DNA of 50,693 nucleotides from Gammaproteobacteria bacterium (GTDB lineage Bacteria; Pseudomonadota; Gammaproteobacteria; Pseudomonadales; Porticoccaceae), in the NCBI GenBank assembly GCA_018069465.1, contig JAGPUW010000023.1:1-50693 (forward strand). The letters are read 5' to 3'. The position numbers and the translations under genes were made by a program. The notes under the pieces were generated by a model. The model saw only the letters and a program-made list of their open reading frames with translations, ran no database searches and was not told the origin of the DNA. Positions 41,480 to 48,166 of this stretch are shown piece by piece. Every line of letters starts with the position of its first letter. Position 1 is the first letter of the stretch.

Positions 41480-41981
41480 AATGGCAAGCGGCGAAATAGC
41501 AGTTCTTTTTGTTTGTCTGGGCAATATCTGTCGCTCGCCGACCGCCCATGGCGTGTTTGAAAAGCGTGTGGCAGAGCTGGGTCTTGAGCAGCAAATTCGC
41601 ATTGATTCGGCCGGCACCGGCGACTGGCATCTTGGCAAGCAGCCCGACCCGCGCACTATTTTAGCGGCCCAGCGGGGCGGTTATGATTTGCGTCACCTGC
41701 GGGCGCGACAGGTAACGGCGCTCGATTTCGATCTTTTTGATTATATCCTGGCGATGGATGGCAAGAATCTGGCGAATTTGCGGGCTATGCAACCGCGCCA
41801 CTTCGATGGCACTTTAGGTCTGTTTTTACCTTTTGGGCAGGGCTCTCTCGACGAAGTGCCCGATCCCTACGCCGGGGGTGAGGAAGGCTTTCAGCAGGTG
41901 CTCGAAATGGTTGAGCGGGCTACAGATGGCCTGTTGACGCATCTGCGAGCAGAGCTGTTAAACGCAGCTGGGGCGAGTTGA
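41472..41981 (+). CDS. Low-molecular-weight protein-tyrosine phosphatase
   Basis: A 169-residue LMW-PTP. The catalytic P-loop [17 protein letters not shown] (C-x5-R-S) and the [18 protein letters not shown] acid loop are intact. The start may be the GTG at 41472, overlapping kdsB, or the ATG at 41481. The relative at this spot in Pseudomonas is PtpA-like. Its encoding between kdsB and murB suggests a part in envelope polysaccharide control, but no tyrosine kinase is nearby. Confidence 0.93.
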   Translation: MAEMASGEIAVLFVCLGNICRSPTAHGVFEKRVAELGLEQQIRIDSAGTGDWHLGKQPDPRTILAAQRGGYDLRHLRARQVTALDFDLFDYILAMDGKNLANLRAMQPRHFDGTLGLFLPFGQGSLDEVPDPYAGGEEGFQQVLEMVERATDGLLTHLRAELLNAAGAS

Positions 41982-41985
41982 TTAC

Positions 41986-43020
41986 TTGACTATAAAAGCC
42001 AATGTTAGCCTGCTAGCACTCAATACTCTGGCTTTGCCGGGGCGGGCGGAGTTTTTCTGCCGCGTTGCCAGTGATGATGAATTAGCGGCGGCGCTTGCCC
42101 ATGCCCGCACCAAAAAACTCAGGGTTACGGTGCTCGGTGGTGGCAGCAATGTCGTGCTTGCCGGTGATATATCCGGGCTGGTGATACAAATGGCGACCCG
42201 TGGTATTGAGCAGCGCCAGCAAGGCGGGGCTAGCAACACGGTGCACTGGACGGTGGCTGCGGGTGAAAACTGGCATCAGTTTGTGCAGCACAGCCTGGCG
42301 GAAAAAAGTTATGGCCTCGAAAACCTGTCATTAATTCCCGGCCTGGTCGGTGCCGCGCCGATTCAGAATATTGGCGCCTATGGTCTGGAAGTGAGTGAGC
42401 GCTTTGTCAGCCTGCGAGCACTTGAAATCAGCACCGGAAAAACACTGAGCTTTAGCAACGGCGACTGCCAGTTTGGCTATCGCGAGAGTATTTTTAAACA
42501 GGGTGCGGCTGGGCAGTTTGTTGTCACATCCGTCACCATGGCCTTAAGCCAACAGCCCAATGTCGATATCAGCTACCCGGCGCTGGCGGCGGCCTTTGAA
42601 CACACGGCTGGCCGGATGCCCAGCCCCCAGCAGGTTGGCGACGCGGTGTGTCGTATTCGTCAGCAAAAGCTGCCCGACCCGGCTGTGCAACCCAATGCTG
42701 GCAGCTTCTTCAAAAACCCGGTGCTCGAAAAAGATCGCTGGCAGCAATTACAGGCGCAATACCCCCAGTTGCCCGGCTATCCCCAGGCCGATGGCTCGGT
42801 CAAGCTGCCCGCTGCCTGGTTAATCGATCGGGCCGGTTGGAAGGGTGCGCAGGGGCAGGGTTGCGGTGTGCATCGCGAGCATGCCCTGGTGCTCGTTAAC
42901 AGCGCCGCTTGTAGTGGGCGGCAGTTGCTGCAGTTGGCAGAGGATATTATTGTGGATATTAAACAGCGCTTTGGTATTCTTCTGGTGATGGAGCCACAGG
43001 TCTTTGGCGCGACTAAATAG
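41986..43020 (+). CDS. murB: UDP-N-acetylenolpyruvoylglucosamine reductase MurB
   Basis: An FAD enzyme that makes UDP-MurNAc. The 344-residue type I protein has VTVLGGGSNVVLAGDISGLV for FAD, LSLIPGLVGAAPIQNIGAYG, CQFGYRESIFK, PNAGSFFKNPVL (proton-donor Ser in this type) and KLPAAWLIDRAGWKGAQGQG. The start codon is a TTG at 41986, with GGGCGAG upstream. No other start before the conserved region is credible. It ends the comEC-murB run; a gap of about 150 bases precedes gacA. Confidence 0.95.
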   Translation: MTIKANVSLLALNTLALPGRAEFFCRVASDDELAAALAHARTKKLRVTVLGGGSNVVLAGDISGLVIQMATRGIEQRQQGGASNTVHWTVAAGENWHQFVQHSLAEKSYGLENLSLIPGLVGAAPIQNIGAYGLEVSERFVSLRALEISTGKTLSFSNGDCQFGYRESIFKQGAAGQFVVTSVTMALSQQPNVDISYPALAAAFEHTAGRMPSPQQVGDAVCRIRQQKLPDPAVQPNAGSFFKNPVLEKDRWQQLQAQYPQLPGYPQADGSVKLPAAWLIDRAGWKGAQGQGCGVHREHALVLVNSAACSGRQLLQLAEDIIVDIKQRFGILLVMEPQVFGATK

Positions 43021-43173
43021 TGGTCATTTATAGTCGCCAGCAATTTAGTCGCCAATATAGTTGCGAATAATCGTTATAAATTCTGCCAGCAGGGGGTCGT
43101 GCTGTAGCGCTGCTTACCTCGCATGCTGACACGCCATTAATAATTGCCTGCTACGAAAAAGGGATTGGAGTCA

Positions 43174-43836
43174 GTGAACGGAATATTGAATAAAGTGATT
43201 GTGGTTGATGACCACGACCTCGTGCGCATGGGTATTTGCGGTTTAATTGATGATATTGAGGGTGTCGTGGTGATTGGCGAGTGCGCCAGTGGCGAAGAGG
43301 CTCTGGGCATGGTGCGCGAGCTGCGGCCCGATATTGTATTTATGGATATTCGCATGCCCGGTATGGGCGGGCTCGAGGCAACGAATCGTCTGCTGGCCTC
43401 CCACCCCTATCTTAAGGTCATTGTGATTAGCGCCTTTAATGATGAGGTTTATCCGATCCAGCTCTTAAAGGCCGGGGCCGTGGGTTATATTACCAAGAAT
43501 GCCGAGCACGATGAGATTCGCCAGGCGGTGCACAAAGTGCTGGCCGGTGAGGTGTATGTCAGCTCGGCCATCGCCCAGCAACTGGTGATTAATGGTTTGG
43601 CTTCGGGGCAGGAGGCCTCGCCTTTTGCCCGTCTGTCAAAGCGGGAATTGCAGATTACGCAAATGATTTGCAGCGGCCATCGGCCCAATAAAATAGCAGC
43701 GGTGCTTAACGTCAGCCCGAAGACCATTAATACCCATAAGTACCGGGTTTTTGAAAAACTCAATGTGCACAATGATGTTGAGCTAACGCTGACCGCTGTA
43801 AAATACGGTCTGGTCGACCCGGATGAAATTCTTTAA
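43174..43836 (+). CDS. gacA: GacA/UvrY-type response regulator
   Basis: A NarL/FixJ-type regulator. The receiver domain has VVDDHDLVRMGICGLI (acidic pocket), the phospho-accepting Asp in PDIVFMDIRMPGMGGLEAT, VISAFNDE, and Lys in YITKNAEHDEI. A LuxR-type helix-turn-helix lies at the end (LSKRELQITQMICSGHRPNK, LNVSPKTINTHKYRVFEKL). It precedes uvrC as GacA/UvrY do, and so is expected to answer a BarA/GacS kinase and drive small RNAs titrating CsrA/RsmA. Start is uncertain: GTG 43174 has GGAG three bases upstream. A TTG at 43186 aligns best with GacA, and a TTG at 43144 is also open. Confidence 0.92.
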   Translation: MNGILNKVIVVDDHDLVRMGICGLIDDIEGVVVIGECASGEEALGMVRELRPDIVFMDIRMPGMGGLEATNRLLASHPYLKVIVISAFNDEVYPIQLLKAGAVGYITKNAEHDEIRQAVHKVLAGEVYVSSAIAQQLVINGLASGQEASPFARLSKRELQITQMICSGHRPNKIAAVLNVSPKTINTHKYRVFEKLNVHNDVELTLTAVKYGLVDPDEIL

Positions 43837-43871
43837 TCACGATTGCCTGCGCCTTGGTGCGCTGTTGTTTT

Positions 43872-45695
43872 ATGTCTTTTGATGCCGTTATTTTTCTTAA
43901 AAGCCTGACCTCCCGCCCCGGTGTTTATCAAATGCTGGGTGCAGACGGCGCTGTCCTCTATGTTGGCAAAGCCAAAAACCTGCGCAAGCGTGTAAGTAGT
44001 TATTTTCGTAAAAGCGGACTGGCGCCAAAAACCGAGGCACTGGTTAAGCGCATCGTCAATGTTGAAGTCACCGTCACTGAGACCGAGCTTGAGGCTTTAT
44101 TACTCGAACAAAACCTGATTAAAGAATACAAGCCGCCCTTTAATATTTTGCTGCGCGACGACAAGTCCTACCCCTATATCTTCCTGTCGAGTAATGACGA
44201 ATTCCCCCGGCTCTCTTTCCACCGGGGCGCGAAGCGGCGCAAGGGCACTTACTTTGGCCCCTTCCCCGGTGTGCAGGCGGTGCGCGAGAGCATGAGCTTT
44301 TTGCAGAAGACCTTTCGCGTGCGCCAGTGTCAGGACAGCTTCTTTAAAAATCGCTCTCGGCCCTGTCTGCAATATCAAATTAAACGCTGCAATGCGCCCT
44401 GTGTCGGCTTGATTAATAAAGACGAATACCAGCGCGATGTGCGCCATACGCAAATGTTCCTCTCCGGTGAGAATCCCTCTTTGATGAAAGAGCTGGAACT
44501 GGCTATGGACAGGGCCAGTGACGAACTGGACTTTGAAGATGCCGCCACCTATCGCGATCAGATTGCCGCTATGCGCCAGGTGCAGGCCCAGCAGGTGATT
44601 GAAGCGGGCAATGGCAATATCGATGTGCTCGGTTTTGCCATGGAAGGCAGCGACGCCTGCATTCACGTGCTTTATATTCGCCACGGTCGCATGCTGGGTA
44701 GTCGCAGTTTTTACCCGCGCAGCCCACTGGCTTTGACGGGCGGTGAATTGCTCGGTGAATTTATTCCGCAAAACTACCTGAAAACGAATCTGGCCTCAGA
44801 AATCCCCAAAGAAATAGCCATTGGCTCAAGCCTGGAAGAGAAAGCGCTACTTGAGCAAGCCCTGCAAACGGCAGCGGGGCGCAAAGTGGCCATTAATGAT
44901 GTCAGCCGTGGCACGCGGCGCAAGTGGATAGAGCTGGCGACGCGCACCGCCGAGCAAAACCTCACCAGCAAACTGGCGGCGGCATCAAATATCTATCAAC
45001 GCTATGTAAAGCTGCAAAGCACACTGGGGCTGGACGCGCTACCCGAGCGCCTGGAATGCTTTGATATTAGCCACAGCAGTGGCGAGGCCACCGTTGCCTC
45101 CTGTGTGGTGTTTAACCAGGAGGGGCCGCTGAAATCCGATTACCGGCGCTTCAATATCGAAAACATTACCCCCGGCGATGACTATGCCGCCATGGAGCAA
45201 GCCCTGCGGCGGCGCTATAAACGCCTGCAGGACGGCGAGGGCAGTCTGCCCGACATCCTCTTTATCGACGGTGGCAAGGGCCAGCTGCGCATCGCCGAAG
45301 ATGTGCTCGGCGAACTCGGTGTGGTTGGCGTTACCCTGGTCGGCATTGCCAAGGGCTCGAGCCGCAAGCCCGGCCTCGAAACCCTGTTTCTGACCACCGA
45401 CAGTGGTGAGCGCGAAATACTGCCCGACCCCAGCGGCTTGCTACTTATTCAGCAAATACGCGACGAAGCCCACCGCTTTGCCATCACCGGGCATCGTCAG
45501 CGGCGGGACAAAAAACGCCATACTTCCCGGCTCGAAGGCATTGCCGGCGTCGGCCCCAAACGGCGGCGCGAGCTGCTACGTTTTTTCGGCGGCGTAGCGG
45601 CGGTGGAGAAGGCCAGTGTCGCCGATCTGATGCGCGTGCCATCAATCAACCGAAAAGTGGCCGAAACTATTTACAGCACCCTTCACAACGGGTAA
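43872..45695 (+). CDS. uvrC: Excinuclease ABC subunit C
   Basis: The dual-incision nuclease of nucleotide excision repair, 607 residues. It has an N-terminal GIY-YIG domain (LTSRPGVYQMLGADGAVLYV, GKAKNLRKRVSSYF), a Cys-rich KRCNAPCVGLI segment, and the UvrB-contact UVR motif (AMDRASDELDFEDAATYRDQ). The RNase H-like nuclease domain has RLECFDISHSSGEATVASCV and ILFIDGGKGQL. A C-terminal helix-hairpin-helix pair reads IAGVGPKRRRELLRFFGG. I chose the ATG at 43872; a GTG at 43854 would add six residues. It follows gacA closely and precedes pgsA by 31 bases. Confidence 0.96.
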   Translation: MSFDAVIFLKSLTSRPGVYQMLGADGAVLYVGKAKNLRKRVSSYFRKSGLAPKTEALVKRIVNVEVTVTETELEALLLEQNLIKEYKPPFNILLRDDKSYPYIFLSSNDEFPRLSFHRGAKRRKGTYFGPFPGVQAVRESMSFLQKTFRVRQCQDSFFKNRSRPCLQYQIKRCNAPCVGLINKDEYQRDVRHTQMFLSGENPSLMKELELAMDRASDELDFEDAATYRDQIAAMRQVQAQQVIEAGNGNIDVLGFAMEGSDACIHVLYIRHGRMLGSRSFYPRSPLALTGGELLGEFIPQNYLKTNLASEIPKEIAIGSSLEEKALLEQALQTAAGRKVAINDVSRGTRRKWIELATRTAEQNLTSKLAAASNIYQRYVKLQSTLGLDALPERLECFDISHSSGEATVASCVVFNQEGPLKSDYRRFNIENITPGDDYAAMEQALRRRYKRLQDGEGSLPDILFIDGGKGQLRIAEDVLGELGVVGVTLVGIAKGSSRKPGLETLFLTTDSGEREILPDPSGLLLIQQIRDEAHRFAITGHRQRRDKKRHTSRLEGIAGVGPKRRRELLRFFGGVAAVEKASVADLMRVPSINRKVAETIYSTLHNG

Positions 45696-45726
45696 CTTGC
45701 TAGCGACTTTTTAAACACGGATACCC

Positions 45727-46308
45727 ATGCTCAATTTACCCAACATGCTGACCCTCCTGCGGGTCGCAATGATCCCTCTGCTGGTAGTGGTTTTTTACCT
45801 GCCCTGGCAATGGAGTTATCTCGCCAGTGGTGCGCTTTTTGGCTTTGCCGCCCTCACCGATCTACTCGATGGCTATCTGGCCCGCAAGCTCAATCAGGAA
45901 ACCCCCTTCGGCGCTTTTCTCGACCCGGTTGCCGACAAGCTGATAGTTGCCGTGGCACTGATTATTCTGCTCGAACGCAATCCCTCGCTGGCCTTCGCCA
46001 TTCCCGTTATCGTCATTATTAGCCGCGAGATTGTTATTTCCGCCCTGCGCGAATGGATGGCCGAGATCGGCGACCGCACCAGCGTGGCCGTGTCGAATAT
46101 CGGCAAGATAAAAACCACCCTGCAAATGATCGCCATTATTGTCTTACTGGCTTTTGACCCCGCACAGTTCGCCCTACTGGGAGGCCTCGGTTTTGTACTC
46201 TTATATGCCGCTGCACTGCTGACACTGTGGTCGATGTTGGTCTATCTGAAAATTGCCGCACCCCAGCTCTTACAGGGTTCCAGGGGCAAAGCTGAAAAAC
46301 AGGATTAA
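45727..46308 (+). CDS. pgsA: CDP-diacylglycerol--glycerol-3-phosphate 3-phosphatidyltransferase PgsA
   Basis: Makes phosphatidylglycerol phosphate, the precursor of phosphatidylglycerol and cardiolipin. The 193-residue integral membrane protein has the CDP-alcohol phosphotransferase signature D-x2-D-G-x2-A-R-x8-G-x3-D-x3-D, seen as DLLDGYLARKLNQ followed by GAFLDPVADK. It opens MLNLPNMLTLLRVAMIPLLV. The ATG at 45727 is the only sensible start. It closes the gacA-uvrC-pgsA unit before the tRNA genes. Confidence 0.97.
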   Translation: MLNLPNMLTLLRVAMIPLLVVVFYLPWQWSYLASGALFGFAALTDLLDGYLARKLNQETPFGAFLDPVADKLIVAVALIILLERNPSLAFAIPVIVIISREIVISALREWMAEIGDRTSVAVSNIGKIKTTLQMIAIIVLLAFDPAQFALLGGLGFVLLYAAALLTLWSMLVYLKIAAPQLLQGSRGKAEKQD

Positions 46309-46364
46309 GGGCTATCAACCCTGTTCATTGGCGGAATGCTCGGGTACAATTCCGCCTCTTTTGA

Positions 46365-46438
46365 GGCTGGATGGCAGAGTGGTCATGCAGCGGACTGCAA
46401 CTCCGTGTACGCCGGTTCGATTCCGACTCCAGCCTCCA
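46365..46438 (+). tRNA. tRNA-Cys (anticodon GCA)
   Basis: A 74-base cloverleaf: acceptor GGCTGGA with TCCAGCC, anticodon arm GGACTGCAACTCC, T arm with CGGTTCGATTCCG, and an encoded CCA. Its position after pgsA is conserved in pseudomonads, where tRNA-Gly precedes it. No tRNA-Gly is seen here. Confidence 0.97.
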
Positions 46439-46599
46439 TTATTGACTACTGCACTTATTTACTGGCGAACTTGTTTGCTACAAAAAGTGCATGTAAAAAT
46501 TAGCACAAGCGCTTAGCCAACAGACGCTGAATGTCAGTTGGCCGCTCGATAACAAAACCAGTGCGTAGCGCACCCCGTGTTAGAACACTCCGCAGTACT

Positions 46600-46686
46600 G
46601 CCCGGATGGTGAAATTGGTAGACACACAAGACTTAAAATCTTGCGGCTTCACGGCCGTGCCGGTTCGATTCCGGCTCCGGGCACCA
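46600..46686 (+). tRNA. tRNA-Leu (anticodon TAA)
   Basis: An 87-base class II tRNA: acceptor GCCCGGA with TCCGGGC, D arm with GAAATTGGTAGAC, anticodon loop CTTAAAA on an AAGA/TCTT stem, a long variable arm (GGCTTCACGGCC), T arm GGTTCGATTCC and an encoded CCA. tRNA-Leu genes are frequent integration sites, and an AT-rich accessory segment starts downstream. Confidence 0.97.
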
Positions 46687-46774
46687 ATAGAATCAATGAG
46701 TTATAGCAAAATACTTCCTGGGAAGTGTTTTTAACTGCATTGTATTTTTTCAGTGTAGGCGCGGTGTAGGCATT

Positions 46775-46853
46775 TGGAGTGTGGGGCTTTTAGCGGAGAG
46801 GCATATCATTGGGGGTGTGGTGGTCGTCGGTTCAAATCCGGCCGCTCCGACCA
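46775..46853 (+). pseudogene. Degenerate tRNA-Pro-like sequence (GGG in the anticodon position)
   Basis: The 3' half is a good tRNA: T arm GTCGG-TTCAAAT-CCGGC, acceptor strand CGCTCCG, A73 and CCA. The acceptor 5' strand TGGAGTG pairs with it, with two G-U pairs. The loop at 46809-46815 would read TTGGGGG, anticodon GGG, and A73 with G35/G36 fits proline. But the anticodon stem pairs poorly (TATCA with TGTGG) and the D arm GCTT/AGGC is displaced by two extra bases. A decayed tRNA-Pro or an element-borne tRNA-like sequence is the best reading. Confidence 0.5.
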
Positions 46854-46881
46854 AAAAACCTTGTTAAATCAATGCATTGAA

Positions 46882-46906
46882 AGCCTGCTTAGTTGCGGGC
46901 TTTTTT
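46882..46906 (+). terminator. Intrinsic terminator after the tRNA-like sequence
   Basis: AGCCTGC (46882-46888) pairs with GCGGGCT (46895-46901, one G-U pair), loop TTAGTT, then six T. Its presence suggests the tRNA array transcript ran through the tRNA-like sequence. Confidence 0.8.
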
Positions 46907-46985
46907 GTACCTGTGGTATTAAGTCCATTTTGGATGCGGAAATCGACATTTTTTCTTAAACTGCGGTGGTTTCACGGCCTTACTA

Positions 46986-47015
46986 TTTCGGTTTCGGTTT
47001 CGGTTTCGGTTTCAG
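46986..47015 (+). repeat. Hexanucleotide tandem repeat (TTTCGG)4 plus partial unit
   Basis: TTTCGG is repeated four times without error from 46986 to 47009, then TTTCAG. It lies in the gene-free stretch between the tRNAs and the two-gene operon. Its distance of about 300 bases from the next gene does not suggest promoter spacing control. Confidence 0.9.
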
Positions 47016-47311
47016 GAATCAATAAAATAGACGAGTTATGTAAAAACATATTGCAAACTCAGGCTTTAGCATTCCTTTCAGCCTTATTATAGTAGGTAGG
47101 CTCCATGACCTTCTCAGGCATTTGAGTATTTTTAACTCAAAGTCTTAGCACTGAATATTTTCTTTACGGTTTTCCTGTATAGGTGTTACCAATAGTATTG
47201 CCCTAATTGCCTGCGATGGTGTGTCGATTTGCTATGATTTACACTATGATGCTGAAAACACGGTAACCCCTACAATCTAGGGTCATAGGGCTAAAGGTGA
47301 GTGATTAATAC
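47016..47311. other. Gene-free leader of the zinc-ribbon/TPR operon
   Basis: No gene is seen. A candidate -10 (TATGAT, in ACACTATGATGC near 47245) lies about 65 bases before the start codon, without a clear -35. Base composition shifts to AT-rich here and stays so to 50.3 kb. Confidence 0.4.
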
Positions 47312-48157
47312 ATGGAGGTATCCGACTGTCACAAATGTGGAGCACCACAGCAGGCTTTTGAGAGAGATTGTCCTTCTTGTGGGGAGCACCTCGGTTTTCC
47401 GAATGTTCTTTTAGCAAATAGTTCGCTTGAGCTGGAAGCGCTAGAGTCTCGTTTTCAATCCTCTCTCTCGAAATGTGTAATGAATCGGAGTAGTTCTGAA
47501 TTCAGCACCTTAGTAGAGCTTATTGCTAAGACATCTCATGTGGTTGTGTCGGTGCCGGTTGACATTGCATTAAAGATTGTTACTGATCCTCTAACGCTCT
47601 ACGTGAATTATGAGAAGTTGGTTGGCGCTGGCGTTCGATCTCGAGGAAGTTTTGCAAACGATAGTCATAGAAAAATTGTAGCGGGTGCATTGTTTGGATC
47701 TTTCGGAGATCAAATTTTGTATGGGGCTTTGTCTCTTAATGGTCGCGGATTGGCAACATATGGCGATATATATTGTACTTTAAAGGGCGATAGCATCAGT
47801 AAAAGGACATCGTTCTTGGAAGAAAACTCATATGATTTTTCACAAAAGTACAAAGATGAGCAGCTCCCTAATGGGTATCGTTGTGATTGGGGGAACCGAG
47901 ATAAGTTAGTTGCAATTAAATTAGAAAGTGAGGGGCTGATAAAGAAATCGAGCGATCCGAAAAAATGGCCAAGTTTGGTGCTCAACTGTGACGGAGTTGA
48001 TCGTTCGAAAGACAAATTCGTAGAGGCCCATATTTATGGTTCTTTCAATATCTATAGTATCGATAAAATAGTCGTGTCTGAATTTATGAAAGAAAGTGTG
48101 CTAAATAAGAGCATGGCAGAGGCAATTGTTGATGCTTTTAATAATACAGCTAGTTAG
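47312..48157 (+). CDS. Zinc-ribbon protein with possible ADP-ribosyltransferase-like domain
   Basis: A 281-residue protein. Residues 6-26 are a zinc ribbon, CHKCG and CPSCG. From about residue 115 the pattern SRGSFAND, LYGALSLNGRG, ATYGDIYCTLKG, KRTSFLEENS and then FVEAHIYGSFNIYSIDKIVV recalls DUF3626-type ADP-ribosyltransferase-fold proteins. There, a YGALN..., a YG-strand, RTTF..GDS and an EAQ(V)HGP strand occur in this order. That likeness is from memory and unproven, and no enzyme should be assumed. Codon use is AT-rich and unlike the housekeeping neighbours. The TPR gene starts nine bases after its stop, so they form an operon. Confidence 0.75.
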   Translation: MEVSDCHKCGAPQQAFERDCPSCGEHLGFPNVLLANSSLELEALESRFQSSLSKCVMNRSSSEFSTLVELIAKTSHVVVSVPVDIALKIVTDPLTLYVNYEKLVGAGVRSRGSFANDSHRKIVAGALFGSFGDQILYGALSLNGRGLATYGDIYCTLKGDSISKRTSFLEENSYDFSQKYKDEQLPNGYRCDWGNRDKLVAIKLESEGLIKKSSDPKKWPSLVLNCDGVDRSKDKFVEAHIYGSFNIYSIDKIVVSEFMKESVLNKSMAEAIVDAFNNTAS

Positions 48158-48166
48158 GGCAGCATT

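Noticed and set aside
44100-44771. A 223-residue leftward frame inside uvrC
   Set aside because: Antisense to the conserved UvrC nuclease region, no ribosome site and no domain.
46515-46545. Hairpin between tRNA-Cys and tRNA-Leu as a terminator
   Set aside because: GCCAAC (46516-46521) and GTTGGC (46537-46542) pair, but no T run follows; a processing signal or chance is likelier.
46774-46853. tRNA-Sec instead of a tRNA-Pro relic
   Set aside because: An 8-bp acceptor helix can be drawn, but the long variable arm and the TCA anticodon loop of tRNA-Sec are missing and the sequence is too short.
46986-47015. CRISPR array
   Set aside because: Units are six bases and directly abutting, with no spacers; no cas genes are in the window.
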